Below are positions 1-10,426 of a stretch of DNA of 64,000 nucleotides, in pieces. The stretch's first letter is position 1. The number at the start of each line of letters is the position of its first letter. The translations under genes were made by a program, and so were the position numbers. The notes beneath the pieces were generated by a model. That model did no database searches. It saw nothing but the letters and a program-made list of their open reading frames with translations, and was not told where the DNA came from. Origin of the DNA: Linanthus parryae (lineage: Eukaryota > Streptophyta > Magnoliopsida > Ericales > Polemoniaceae); the NCBI GenBank assembly GCA_023055425.1, contig JALGPY010000003.1, positions 68,370,991-68,434,990 on the forward strand. Direction: 5' to 3'.

Positions 1-583
1 TGATTAGGGTATGCTTGTCATTTTAAACTTAGTTTCTCTTCAATCTCATCATCAAACAAACACGTCTTACACTGCACTAATAATAATAGTGCCTGCCCTC
101 CCAAATCTCAATCTGATCACTGTTTAGCCCTTGTTTCGCTTTCTCGCCAAATCTATCTCCTTCGTTGTTGCCCGTCTCTAACCACATCAGTGCATTGACA
201 ATGTCCTCTACCTTGGTGAATTGTGGTAGGGGTGAAATCTGTTTGATTAGGGTATGCTTGTCATTTTAAACTTAGTTTCTCTTCAATCTCATCATCAAAC
301 AAACACGTCTTACACTGCACTAATAATAATAGTGCCTGCCCTCCCAAATCTCAATCTGATCACTGTTAATCCCAGAACTATAAATTCCATCATTGCTAAG
401 CTAAAAATAAACAAGGCCTTTTGAGAAGTGAGGACCCTTAGCTATGATAGATTAATGAAAGTAATCCAGCAGAAAATTAAATTTGCAGTGGCCTACAAGT
501 TTCAAAAATCAAAATTGATAGTTTCTTATGGTGGTTTATTATCGTGAAATCATCGAATCACAGTGTAATGGTTCCGGCTGCAG
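1..583. repeat. Intronic sequence with a 124-bp direct duplication
   Basis: This stretch lies upstream of the first visible exon of the methyltransferase gene and ends in a splice acceptor (gctgcag, ending at 583), so it is most likely intron. A block at 1-124 is repeated almost exactly at 244-367, a 243-bp offset, so a local tandem duplication has occurred. I see no coding exon here. The upstream exons of the gene must lie left of the window or in parts I could not recognise. Confidence 0.75.
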
Positions 584-2169
584 GCTACCATTCCTGGGTT
601 CTTATCCAAAGGACTATCAGTAGAAGAAGGAGAATCATTGCTGAGAAAGAGTGTTAAACTGGCGGTTGAAGCCCGCGATAAGTTCTGGGAAGCAAGGAAA
701 AGAGTACCGGGACATCCTTACAACCGTGCCCTGGTTGCAGCCTCTATTGGAAGCTATGGAGCATATCTAGCTGATGGTTCAGAATATAGGTGAGTCCCAA
801 CTCCCAAATGCATTATGTGATTAGAGTCAGAGCAGTTTTCACCATTTACATAGAAGAAAACGCATATTTGAAAAAGAGTGAGGCCAACTTTGGTTTTTTT
901 TTTTTTTTTTTTTTTTTTAATTTTTTTTTTTTGCAGTGGCAATTACGGGCCTCATGTGGATTTGGGGAAGCTCAAGGACTTCCATCGCCATAGATTGCAA
1001 GTCCTCGTTGAAGCAAGTCCTGATTTGCTCGCTTTCGAGACCATCCCCAATAAACTAGAAGCTCAGGTGTGCTCTTCTTCTATAATGATTTTGTCGATTA
1101 GGTTCCGTTTGATTGGTGGTGAAACATTTTCCAGTAAAATGTTTCCCTTGTTTTTGGTGTTTAAGTGCTGTTTGGTTGGAGGTAAAAAAAATTTCTGTAA
1201 AATGTTTTTTCTCAAATGATGTAAAAATCTACACATTTCAAATCCGTAAGCCATTTTCCGGAGAGTGACGGAGCACAACAACAACTGATACCAACACCTC
1301 CACCACCAATAACCACCACCACCACCACCTACCTCCACCACGACCCATCACCGCCACCCACATTCACAGCCACCCATCGCTGCCATTGCCTTCAGGGCCC
1401 ACGTTTTGCCAAGTGTCAACCAAACACGAGAAAATAATTGCAGAGAAAACTTTTTCACACAGTATTTTACGCGTAGAATTTTCCCTTGCAAGACATTTTA
1501 TTGCGAACCAAACAAAGCGTTAGTTCATATACAATCTCTTGAATTGAGGATAACCTCTAACCTTGTATGAGAAAACCCCTTTGCAGGCCCTTGTGGAGCT
1601 TCTTGAAGAAGAGAAGGTTCAGATTCCATCTTGGATCTGTTTCAGCTCTGTCGATGGGGAGACTGCTCCATCAGGAGAGAGCTTTAAGGAATGTCTGGAC
1701 ATTGTAAACACTAGTAAAAGAGTTTCTGCAGTCGGAATAAATTGCACACCGCCTCATTTTATTCAATGTCTTATACAGAAATTTAAAGAGGTAAACTATA
1801 ACAACCTGAACAAAGTATTCCATAAGTGATAAGCTTATAACCCCTCTGTTGTGTTTTTCAGTTAACAGAGAAGATAATAGTGGTTTACCCCAATAGCGGT
1901 GAAGTTTGGGATGGCAGAGCCAAGAGATGGCTGGTAAGTTTATTTGGTTTCTTGGCTGAGACATTTTGTAGTCACTCGTCGTGGCTCTTTCAACTAACTT
2001 GAATTCGTGGTTGTGTTTATTATAGCCTTCCAAGTGTTTCGACGATGACAAGTTCAAGCTGTTTGCTACTAGATGGCGCGATTCGGGCGCAAAGCTTATC
2101 GGTGGCTGCTGCAGAACAACACCTACGACTGTCAGAGCCCTCTCAAAGGTGTTGAAAGGAAGACCATAG
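584..2169 (+). CDS. HMT: Homocysteine S-methyltransferase, 3' part (five exons)
   Basis: Seen: five exons at 584-789, 937-1066, 1587-1790, 1862-1933 and 2026-2169 join in phase with GT-AG introns, ending in TAG at 2167-2169. The product shows the signatures of the family: YNRALVAASIGSYGAYLADGSEY (in part), a GINCTPP segment and a C-terminal GGCCRTTP segment. Known of the family: the Cys of GINC and the two Cys of GGCC bind the catalytic zinc, and the enzyme transfers a methyl group from S-methylmethionine (or S-adenosylmethionine) to homocysteine to make methionine, normally in the cytosol. All three zinc ligands are present, so the visible part looks functional. The N-terminal exons are outside the window, so which plant paralogue (HMT1, 2 or 3 type) is not decided. 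The 520-bp intron at 1067-1586 is unusually repeat-like. Confidence 0.93.
890..932. repeat. Poly(T) tract before a splice acceptor
   Basis: A run of about 40 bases, nearly all T, directly precedes the acceptor ttgcag at 931-936. It acts as an extreme polypyrimidine tract of the intron. It also creates false phenylalanine-rich reading frames, which are not genes. Confidence 0.85.
1095..1530. mobile_element. Possible short DNA transposon (MITE) in an intron
   Basis: Inside the intron 1067-1586 the sequence from about 1100 (ccgtttgattggtggtgaaa) to about 1520 (ending cgaaccaaacaaagcg) has loosely complementary ends: the reverse complement of the right end begins cgctttgtttggttcg. Related wording (tgtttggttggaggtaaaa) occurs again at 1170. 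The ends are only partly matched and no target duplication could be fixed, so this is tentative. Confidence 0.3.
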
Positions 2170-2417
2170 CATTAAGTTTTTTTTGTTTCAGAGAGAAGTT
2201 CATTAGGCTCTTCATAATTCTCCAGTTTACTTCCTGTTGTATTTCGGTTATATTTGTAACCTTTGGACAGCTAAAGGATCGGTATCATACACAAAATATC
2301 GGAGCATATTCATCTATCAATTGGCTCAAAGCCTCAGATTAAGTTAATTGCTGAGACATGACACAAATCCAAATCAGAGCTGATAATTACAGCACATGAA
2401 AGTTACTGCATCTTCTA
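2170..2417 (+). other. Probable 3' UTR and downstream sequence of the methyltransferase gene
   Basis: Non-coding sequence after the stop at 2169. It is AT-rich with several T runs. No clear single poly(A) signal can be assigned by eye. Confidence 0.45.
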
Positions 2418-2812
2418 TCTATATTATAAAATATCATGATTTAACTAATTTATGGTTTTTCAACCGTTAGATTAAATCAACTACATCCCCACCATTAGAT
2501 CTCATCTACTTATTACATCCCTAACTACCCACTCTCCTTGGACATCCTTAACTACCCACTCTCCTTGGACATTCCTAACTAATAGGAGAAATGTTTTTCT
2601 CAACTACATCCCTAATTAATATGAGATAGGTTGTGATTCCCACGTCTATTATAATGTTCATTCCATACTTGGAAGTTGTTTTTTTTTTCACCACATTTGT
2701 AAATATAATTTTTTGGATAACACCTCTAAATTCATTTTAAGTAAAAACACATCTAAATTCAAAAAACTATCCAATTTAGGGATAGTGACCTCGAGCACGG
2801 GAAATACTCTAG
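2418..2812. mobile_element. Possible non-autonomous mini-Helitron
   Basis: The segment begins TCTATATTATAAA directly after an A and ends with a GC-rich GAGCACGGG followed ten bases later by CTAG and then T. Plant Helitrons typically start with TC and end with CTRR between host A and T, with a CACGGG-type hairpin just inside the end. The internal sequence is AT-rich and non-coding, with a duplicated ctacccactctccttggacat. The terminal hairpin is not clean, so this is a suggestion only. Confidence 0.42.
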
Positions 2813-2854
2813 TAACTAATATAGGAAGACCTTTAATTATCAAGAAACATAATA

Positions 2855-3146
2855 TAGAAAGACCTTTCTATCATCTATCTCTCTCGAACTGCAACGCCAC
2901 TACCTAACAGTAACACCAGTTTTCGTATCAAGCGCCAAGAACTCATCATTTTGGTGGGTCAAAGCGACGATGGCTAATTCGCTCTAAATCACAAACTCAT
3001 TTTTTAGATCTCCTACACTCAGCAATTTAGAAAGACCTTTCTGTCCTCTATCTCTCTAGAACTGCAACGCCACTGCCTCTCAGTAACACAAGTTTTCGGA
3101 TCAAATCACAAACTCATTTTTGAGGTCTCCTAAACTCGCAATTCAT
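2855..3146. repeat. Imperfect tandem duplication, about 173-bp unit
   Basis: The block starting tagaaagacctttct at 2855 recurs at 3028. Both copies carry gaactgcaacgccact and then aaatcacaaactcattttt. The second copy lacks about 50 bp in the middle. It is non-coding. The rest of 3147-4004 shows no gene that I can support; it is low-complexity intergenic sequence and 3' flank of the FLX-like gene. Confidence 0.7.
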
Positions 3147-4004
3147 ACATTCAAGAAACAGGTTTTCCCTCTTCACCTGTGGCTTTAGGGGGCAAGTAAA
3201 CATATGAAAAAATCTTTATCCAAGGGAATAGAGTGTCAAAAGCAATATCATGAATTCCCAGTAAACAGAACTGAAACACATCGAACAAACTGGGATATAA
3301 AGAGTGCAGAACAAGAAAACAATATCAGACGACGCTTACAAGAAGAGCAAGTAATCACGGAGAGCGAGAGCTTAGTTTCAGATCAATCCGGTATTAATTT
3401 TTTGGTGATATTAAGTGTGTCAAGAGGCTACGGTATATTATATAATTGTCCAAAACATCAATAGATCAAAATTATCATTTTACATTATTCTTTCCAGTAA
3501 CAAACATGCCAATAACAGGCATGTCAGCTTTTGAGAAAGTGGCAGGAAATGATAAATTGATCACCAAACTAGAAAACACCAATGACTAAGATATCTTTCA
3601 GTTTGGAGTACCATCTGAGGAAAAGATTCAGAAAACATGTTGATGGTAACTATCAAACACCAAAAATAGTAGAGATCCCATGACGTCAATCCTAGGCCCC
3701 CTAGTTAGTTTTCCATCAGTCAGACAGAGGAGCAGAAGAGCGTTGGTAAAGTTACCTATTTTACCGGAAGAGCATGTGCAGCAGAAGATAAGAACATCAA
3801 GTGGCCCTATGGCAATGATATTTCGACACAATACTTGAAGCAGCATCCCAATGGTTAGCATAATTTAAAACGAATAGCTAAAAGGAACACACAAAACAGT
3901 CGCATAGCTACACAAACAGTTATGTCAATAACATTGTTCGTTTACCATGCACTTCAGACAAGCTAAACTTCATCAGTTTCAAACATACAAAAGTATCAAC
4001 ATCA

Positions 4005-4194
4005 TCAACGGCGGGGAGGGCCATGCTTGTCATACGAATCCCATGCACCGCTGCCATAGACATCACCGTACGGACCACCTCCATATCTTGCCTCAGTACT
4101 TCCATATCTCGCATCACTGCTACCATTGAAGGCTCCATAATTCCCACCACCTGTACAATGAGCTCATGATCTTCAGTACGCACACACCGCATAG

Positions 4195-4256
<62 letters not shown>

Positions 4257-5086
4257 GAACCAAATCCATGAGCTCTTCTATCAGCACTGGCAAGCTGCTC
4301 TGATCGTAGCTTCTCTATTTCCCTAGCTATGGAGACCAGATTTTTCTCCATGGTTTGCTTTTGTTCCATCTGCTCCTCATGTGCTTTCTTCTCGAATTCA
4401 ATAACTCTCCTATAAATATTGTGGGATTATTTACACAACAAAATAAAGAAATCAGTGGAAAGCCAGCTCACACTAAATAAATTAATTAGCCCACATTGAT
4501 AGTGCAAGTTCAAAAAACACGGGATCACAGATTTTAAGTTACAAAAAACACCAAACCTGGCTTCCATCAGCTCTTTCTGCATTCCATCAACATCAGCCTT
4601 CAGAGAACTTAGTTGCTTATTCTCACCTTTCAACCTACTCACTTCCTTAGTAAGAGTCTGAACTTGTGAAGATAGATCCTGACGCATTGCATTCAAACGT
4701 TGAGCTTCCACTCGTAGCTGTGAAACCTCTGCTCTCATAGGCTCAACATTACGCAGCTCACCTTCTAGCTTCAAGCCTCTGTCAATCAACTCCCTGGTAT
4801 GTCCCTCTTTGTCAGCACGAAGTTTGGGGATTATCTGACCTAATCTGTGAATCTCATCCTTTGCAGCAGCCAACTCCCTCTGAAGCAACACATTTTCCTG
4901 AACAACATGTCTATTATCAGAAAGAATCCTTTGCATGTCCCTGTGTTGGATTTCAAGCTCCTCTTCCAGGGCTGCTGGGTGAAGAGGTATGGGTCCTGGT
5001 CCCCCTCTGTGCATGACAGGTCGAGGTCTATCGCGAAAATCGCGAAAACCTTCAGGCTGCCGAGGTAAGCGATTTCTCCCGGCCAT
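4005..5086 (-). CDS. FLX-like coiled-coil protein (FLC EXPRESSOR family)
   Basis: Seen: three coding exons on the minus strand, 5086-4557, 4409-4261 and 4150-4005, joined by GT-AG introns in agreeing phase, give a protein of about 274 residues that starts [14 protein letters not shown]. An N-terminal basic, Gly/Pro-rich segment (about 1-35) is followed by a long coiled coil (about 38-240) containing [25 protein letters not shown] and [16 protein letters not shown], then a Gly/Tyr-rich tail with repeated ARYG motifs ending GPPRR. Known: the FLX family of plants comprises small coiled-coil proteins; founding members promote FLC transcription within the FRIGIDA complex. The sequence most resembles the FLX-like 3 branch, from recall only. 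Frame, length and exon junctions are intact, so the gene looks active. A coding extension past the exon 1 donor down to 4427 is intron and not part of the protein. Confidence 0.9.
4191..4255. repeat. Compound microsatellite (GATA)n(GA)n in an FLX-like intron
   Basis: About six GATA units are followed by about twenty GA units. The tract ends five bases before the donor site of exon 2 (4259-4260, read on the minus strand), so on the transcript a CT-rich tract lies immediately after the splice donor. Length variation here would be expected between accessions. Confidence 0.95.
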
Positions 5087-7480
5087 AACCAGATCCTATA
5101 CCCTGCAAGGACATAGTGTTTCTATAAGCTAAACCACTAATAAGTTCCATAGAGTGTTCTTAAAAGCTAAAGCACTAGTCATTTCAACGTCCTCTTACTG
5201 AATAGTTCACCTATCTACATTTGTACGGAGGAAACCCAGTAAATGGAAGGAATCGGTGGGCGTCAGTAGCAAAATTCACAGGTCAGGTTAGGAATTACAG
5301 AGTAATGAGTTGGAGTATGGCATAGAAAAATCACATTTGGTTGGTATTGAAACGACCAACATTGCCAGTTAGCTGAAAGGGAGTCTTTTCCAAACATTTT
5401 AACATACCTATCCGTTGTGCCGGACGTAGATGCTTTTGCTAAACAAGTAAATCTCGAGAGCAATAAAACAGCAAATCACCTCCTGATAAAGTACCCCAGT
5501 ATTCGACCTAGTCTACCTATTTACACCATAACCAAACAGCATGCCTAGCTATGGAACTTGTGAAAAAAAAAGGTCTAGCTTTACATTAACAGACTCAACT
5601 CAAACAGTCCAGCTATATAGCCAGAGCAAAAATCACTTCCAGTTAATGGCTGCCAGATGCAATTGGATCAATGGCTACAACTGCATCACAACACACAAGA
5701 CATGTTAAGCCCGATATCCTCAAAATAATGCTTTCGCTGCTTACCGTAACTTCACATCGTAGATAATTAGAAGTTCCTGTTGACCAACAGTTTATCTTGA
5801 TACATTTAATTTAGTGGCATTTCCATGATCACTACTCTTCTAGCCGACCTGGGACTCCACAAAGACCAATGACCGTCAGAAGCTTCCTTTGCGCCATCCA
5901 AACACCAAACTAGTATTTTCCATTGTATAATCTCAATTTTCCTCCATAACCAATTAGCCAATATTTTCCTCCGTAACCAATTATAGCCGTGACCCTAATT
6001 TCCAGATTACTTCAAACTAGATTAACCGGCCATCCTCTTCCGACACTATGTTCAATTTTTCTTAAATAGTCTGACATAATTTATAACCATAGAAACATCT
6101 GCAAATGAGCTAACACTAAGGACCAGTTCAAAACTTCCCTATTTTCTGCAAGTACTGGAATAGAATAAACACACTAAAGCGAGCTACTACTCCATGATGA
6201 GACTACAATTAGCAGAACCACTGCAGATATGATAAATAGTTTCTGTATGCCTAGACAATTTCCTTCCAGAAAAGCATATCAGCTCAAGAGAAAGTACGAA
6301 TTACAAGCCCCACCAGGAGATTACCGTATAAGATACATCTGTATATGAAACCATCAAAAAACATTAACTGGACCAACTAGAAAGTTATCTGAAAAGGCTC
6401 CCTCCTCCGTGTTGCTATACCTCAGCATAGCTTTAGACAGAAAGAGAAACAATCAATCTTTCTCAGAAATCTCAAAGCCCCTAGTCCCCAACCAAAGCTT
6501 TTATGAAGAAATCAACATCCTACATAGCTCCAAAATTTTTTGTAAAATCATAATTTGCTTAGAAAATAACTCACAATATCAACTATACCACTAAATACCA
6601 ATAAACATTTTGCTTTAATCTTCCAACTATCCCTTATGAGATGACTCAATGTGCAACTTCAGAATAGGGGATAGTCGGCCGCTGACAGACTACTTTCCAC
6701 AGTATTCACCTAGATGCTCAGATAAGTTCAACCTCGTCAACCTAAATAATTAAATATCATCAGAGGTTTATGATAATCTTCACGTGATATAAAATTTTCT
6801 CCCTTCAACACCTCAGCTCCATAAATCTGAAAATTGACATTGCAATTTTCCTCTCCAATATATCTACATAGAATTAATTCTCCCGACCACATCCACAAAA
6901 TCCCCCAGTTCAAAGATCTAAACCTGCGGCTCTGACTACCCAATTCTTGTATCACTAGCTCCGAGAGGAAAATTAGGGGTTCCATTCCCACATATTTGAT
7001 CAATAACCTACCAACCGTCTCTGCACTGTATTACTACACAATAAATGGAGCAAAATAGTCAGCAAATATTAAAGATTACATGTTCCCTTCCCTTATATGA
7101 CGGGTTCTACTGGGTTCACTACTATTACCAAAAACTTGCACACCCAAAGATTGAAAATATTCCCAGAACTAGCAGCTACTTAAGATCCAAAACGCAGAGG
7201 CATCAAATCATAGAAATCGCAAGAATCCAGAGATCAATATTGAAGAGCAGAGCAATCGGAACAAGAAATGTCGCTCTCGTACTTCACCGGATAAATCAAA
7301 TCACGATTAGAATTTAACTTACAGATAGGTGAAACGATGACACATTCGATTACATGTAAGAGATGTGATGCGAAAGACGAAGAAGGAAGAGAGAGATACC
7401 TGTAGTAGATTCTGGTAGTCGCTCGCCGATTAGGAGTGAACAATCGTCCAATGTTCAAACCCTAGCCCTCATTTCAGGTG
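5087..7480 (-). promoter_or_regulatory. 5' UTR of the FLX-like gene with a 2.3-kb leader intron
   Basis: On the minus strand, a short leader ends CTACTACAG at 7400 and is followed by GTATCTCTC. A matching acceptor, CTTGCAG, ends at 5103, 17 bases upstream of the ATG at 5086. This predicts a leader intron 5103-7399 (2,297 bp). The first exon carries the plant leader word AAACCCTAG at about 7460, and its transcription start lies somewhere near 7470-7500. Within the intron I see no coding sequence. The small open frames (for example near 6409-6594, 6737-7003 and 7045-7317) have no recognisable domains. Long leader introns often raise plant gene expression; that role here is inference. Confidence 0.6.
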
Positions 7481-7688
7481 TGTCGTTTCTAGTACACGAT
7501 ATAGCGTGCCGGTCTGGAGTGAAGTATCCGGTTCACGGTCTTGCGTCCACTTGCCAAAGTTACCATCCGCATCGCGTAAACCGGTCTTACCAGTCTAGCT
7601 AAACCGATAAATTTACGCATTCTACCCTCTAAAGTATGGTGTGTTGAACAGTATATTAGCTACCAATAATTTTTTGAGTTTAAAATTA

Positions 7689-8494
7689 CATTAAAACCTC
7701 TATAAATTAATAATGTTGGGATCGGAATAGTTTATTAATTTAAAGAGTTTTGTATTACATTTAAATTTTTAAGTTCAATGTACTAGTTCCAATGTATATT
7801 TGTTAGAGATTTTTTTTTTGAAATAGTATATTTGTAAGAGATGAAAAAATAAATTACAATAACAAAATTCCAAGGCACATTTAATGAATATATATTTACA
7901 AATTAATTAAAATTTTCAAATCCATTGTTTTTTAATAAGTAAAAAAAAAAAATCCAAAAAAAAATATGTAAAAAAAGTTAGTTCATGCCAAAAAGTTGTC
8001 CATAATCCTTTGTTTATGGCTCGCAAAAAATCTGGAATAATTCCTACCCAAAATAACCGGAAACCCCAAATATTTTTCATGTCCAGAAGAGATGAAAATG
8101 TTCATTGAAAAACTTTAAAATCACACCAACTATCAACTATCGCCCGAAAACTACAAGGTGTTCAAAAATCAACCATGACCAATCAACAAAGAAAATTTTC
8201 ATGCGAGATATTTAAATATGAAATCGGTATAGATTTGAAGTTCAAGAAAAAACATGTGACTATAGATTCATTTTTTTACTAGACAATCTTAGTATTTGAA
8301 ACTTGTTTAGTAATTATTAACTTATAGTTTGGTTGGGACCAATATATGTACATTGAGATTTCAAAAAATTTATTATCTTATTATTTTATCGATTGGGGTC
8401 CAATTTTGCACTGGTTCCAAGTTGGGACCGAACAAATTATTAATTTCATTGAAATTATTAATTTAGCGAGTATTAATTTATAGAGTTTTTACTG
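7689..8494. mobile_element. Emigrant/pogo-like MITE, 806 bp
   Basis: The ends are inverted: the left begins CATTAAAACCTCTATAAATT and the reverse complement of the right begins CAGTAAAAACTCTATAAATT, both continuing AATA. The element is flanked by TA at 7687-7688 and 8495-8496. Known: Emigrant and Lemi1 pogo-type elements have CAGTAAAACCTCTATAAATTAATA termini and TA target duplications. The inside is AT-rich and non-coding, so it is non-autonomous. It lies just upstream of the FLX-like promoter. Confidence 0.85.
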
Positions 8495-8543
8495 TAATTA
8501 TTAAATATTGTGAAACGATGTTCGTGAGAGAGGTAGAGTAAGA

Positions 8544-9626
8544 TAATTGAAATTCTACTGAGAATGTGAAGTGGGAGAGAAAGTTAGTGAGAGAGTACTC
8601 CTTGTGAGTTTAATCTGTCCTTGCTCCGACAAGGTTTTTTCAGCCTTTTCGTCTTCAACCCTCTCTTCTTTTGCTCCTTCATATCTAGTCTCTGAGTCAC
8701 CGCTGGGAATTGCCGCAGGGCTCGCCGCCGCCGCTCTTCCTGCGGCGGTGACCCCCCTTGCAAGTGAGAGTTATTGTTCAATGCTTCACGTCTGGGTTCG
8801 CCGCTGCTCATCGTAGTGGCGGCGAACCCCGTTGCTCTCAGATCTCGGGTTTCGAGGACTCATTAGATGAAGGATTACGATTTCAGTGCTTATTAAGTCC
8901 AGTGAGGGGTCTTCTTTTCCGATGGTATCTCCGGCGAGTCATTTTTCTTCAAGGTCCGGCATGGGGTTGATTTCCGGCATTGCTCATCGTATATAGTGGT
9001 CTTCTTGCACCTACCTTTATCTTCGGCGATTCGTTTTCTTCCCTTATGTCAGTTTGAGGAATCTAGATCCGTCTTTTCCATAGTTTTATTTATTTTAATA
9101 TTTTTCTACTAGCTTTTTGTTATTTCCACCATTGTTGCTTGAGTGGTGCCTTTGTGGGGTTTTTTTGTGTGTCACAATACCTACAAAACTGTTTTCAGTG
9201 GTGCCTTGCCATGGTGGACACAACTATAAAACACTTCTTTAATGGAAGGCCGCTCATATTGGGAAGAATTTGAGTTTGAAGATGGTCTGGTGGAATTTGA
9301 GGTCAAATATGGTCCTTTGTTTGCTACTGCGCTTGAAGGTTTTCTACTTGATGTGTTTTCGATGCTCGTAAAATTCATCTGTGCTTAGTGAAAAATCTCA
9401 AAGGTCTGGGGGAATCCCAAGTTCATGAGCTGTTTTGTCTTTCATTGTATTTGTGTTGGAAAGAGCTGATACTGGGTGGTCGAAATTGATTTTCTTTCTT
9501 TTTCTTAGTTGGCTATTTTATTGAGCATATTTATCTCAGTAAAGGTGGTTTGTACCTTTTCTGTTCTCGTAGACTGTGATGGTCTTTTCCCTTGAATCAA
9601 TAAAGCTACAATTTGCAGAAAAAAAT
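8544..9626 (+). mobile_element. Poly(A) retroposon with 17-bp target duplication
   Basis: The sequence agagaggtag(a/g)gtaaga at 8527-8543 is repeated at 9627-9643, one mismatch in 17. The right copy follows a short A run, preceded by the word tcaataaagctacaatttgcag. Variable-length duplications plus a 3' A tail mark LINE-type (target-primed) insertion. The body is 1.08 kb with a GC-rich stretch around 8715-8840 containing a gccgccgccgctcttcc repeat theme. No reverse transcriptase is encoded, and an 81-codon frame at 8571-8816 matches nothing I know. It is likely a non-autonomous or internally deleted LINE relative, or a processed transcript. Confidence 0.65.
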
Positions 9627-9643
9627 AGAGAGGTAGGGTAAGA

Positions 9644-10417
9644 GAGACAAACAAAGTAGGGAGAATTGTATTGATATATGTATTATACTCCAACCCTAGG
9701 CCTCCTTATATAAGCCTTAGTGTGGGCTAATGGACCAATAACAATATACAAATGGGCTTACAACATGTGGTGGAATTTACCAATAAACTAACTCTATATT
9801 TCATAACACTCCCCCTTGAATATTCACCACTACGATGCCTCGTAAAAACTTTGTCCTGAAAAATCCAGTGGGAAAAATCAATGACTAAGGAAAAAGAATA
9901 CATCGGTGAATTTTAATTTGCCAAGTATTGGAGAACACATTCTTCTGGAACGCATCCCAATAATCTTTCCAGCCTCATTAAAATTTTGCTAGGAAAAATC
10001 ATGTGGGTCCATTAGCCCACATGCACATAAAAACCGTAGCGTTCTTAGCTTTTCATTGTATCTCCTCCTCATTGGAACATCTTCGTACCAGACAAATAAA
10101 TTTATTGCAAAACAAGAATACAAATGATATATAATTACAAAAATGCCTATGCACATAAAACTACACGCGATTGTTCACTTTCAATTTGCTTCAGGCAAAT
10201 ATGTTCTCATGGGTACCAACTTCCATGGATTTTACAAATTACACTTATGAGAATTTATCACGACCTATGCATACAATATTATGTTTCTCATTTTATAAGA
10301 CTGCCGCTCAATAGCGGACATAACTCAATAGCGGACATGTGTCCCGCGCTAGTAGCGGGTATGTAATGTTTACATGGATCCCACACTTAACAGTGCATAT
10401 GTAATAATCGCATATAT
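9644..10417 (-). mobile_element. Decayed LTR-like sequence (old element, left part)
   Basis: Read on the minus strand, the sequence has a TATATAAGG at about 9713-9705 followed by a transcript-leader-like run, and the words cactcccccttgaat and gatgcctcgt that I associate with plant LTR retrotransposon remnants. No open frame of note survives. I take it as the left part of an old LTR-type element later split by the MULE and by Copia 1, with more of it at 12046-12295 and 42293-44190. Ends and family are not resolved. Confidence 0.4.
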
Positions 10418-10426
10418 TATAATTTA

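Noticed and set aside
878..1219. Phenylalanine-rich 113-codon frame
   Set aside because: It arises from the poly(T) tract of an intron and runs through an exon in the wrong frame relative to the methyltransferase.
3920..4369. 149-codon minus frame that reads through the GA microsatellite (Ser-Leu repeat)
   Set aside because: The repeat is intronic; splicing at 4261 and 4150 gives the FLX-like C-terminus instead.
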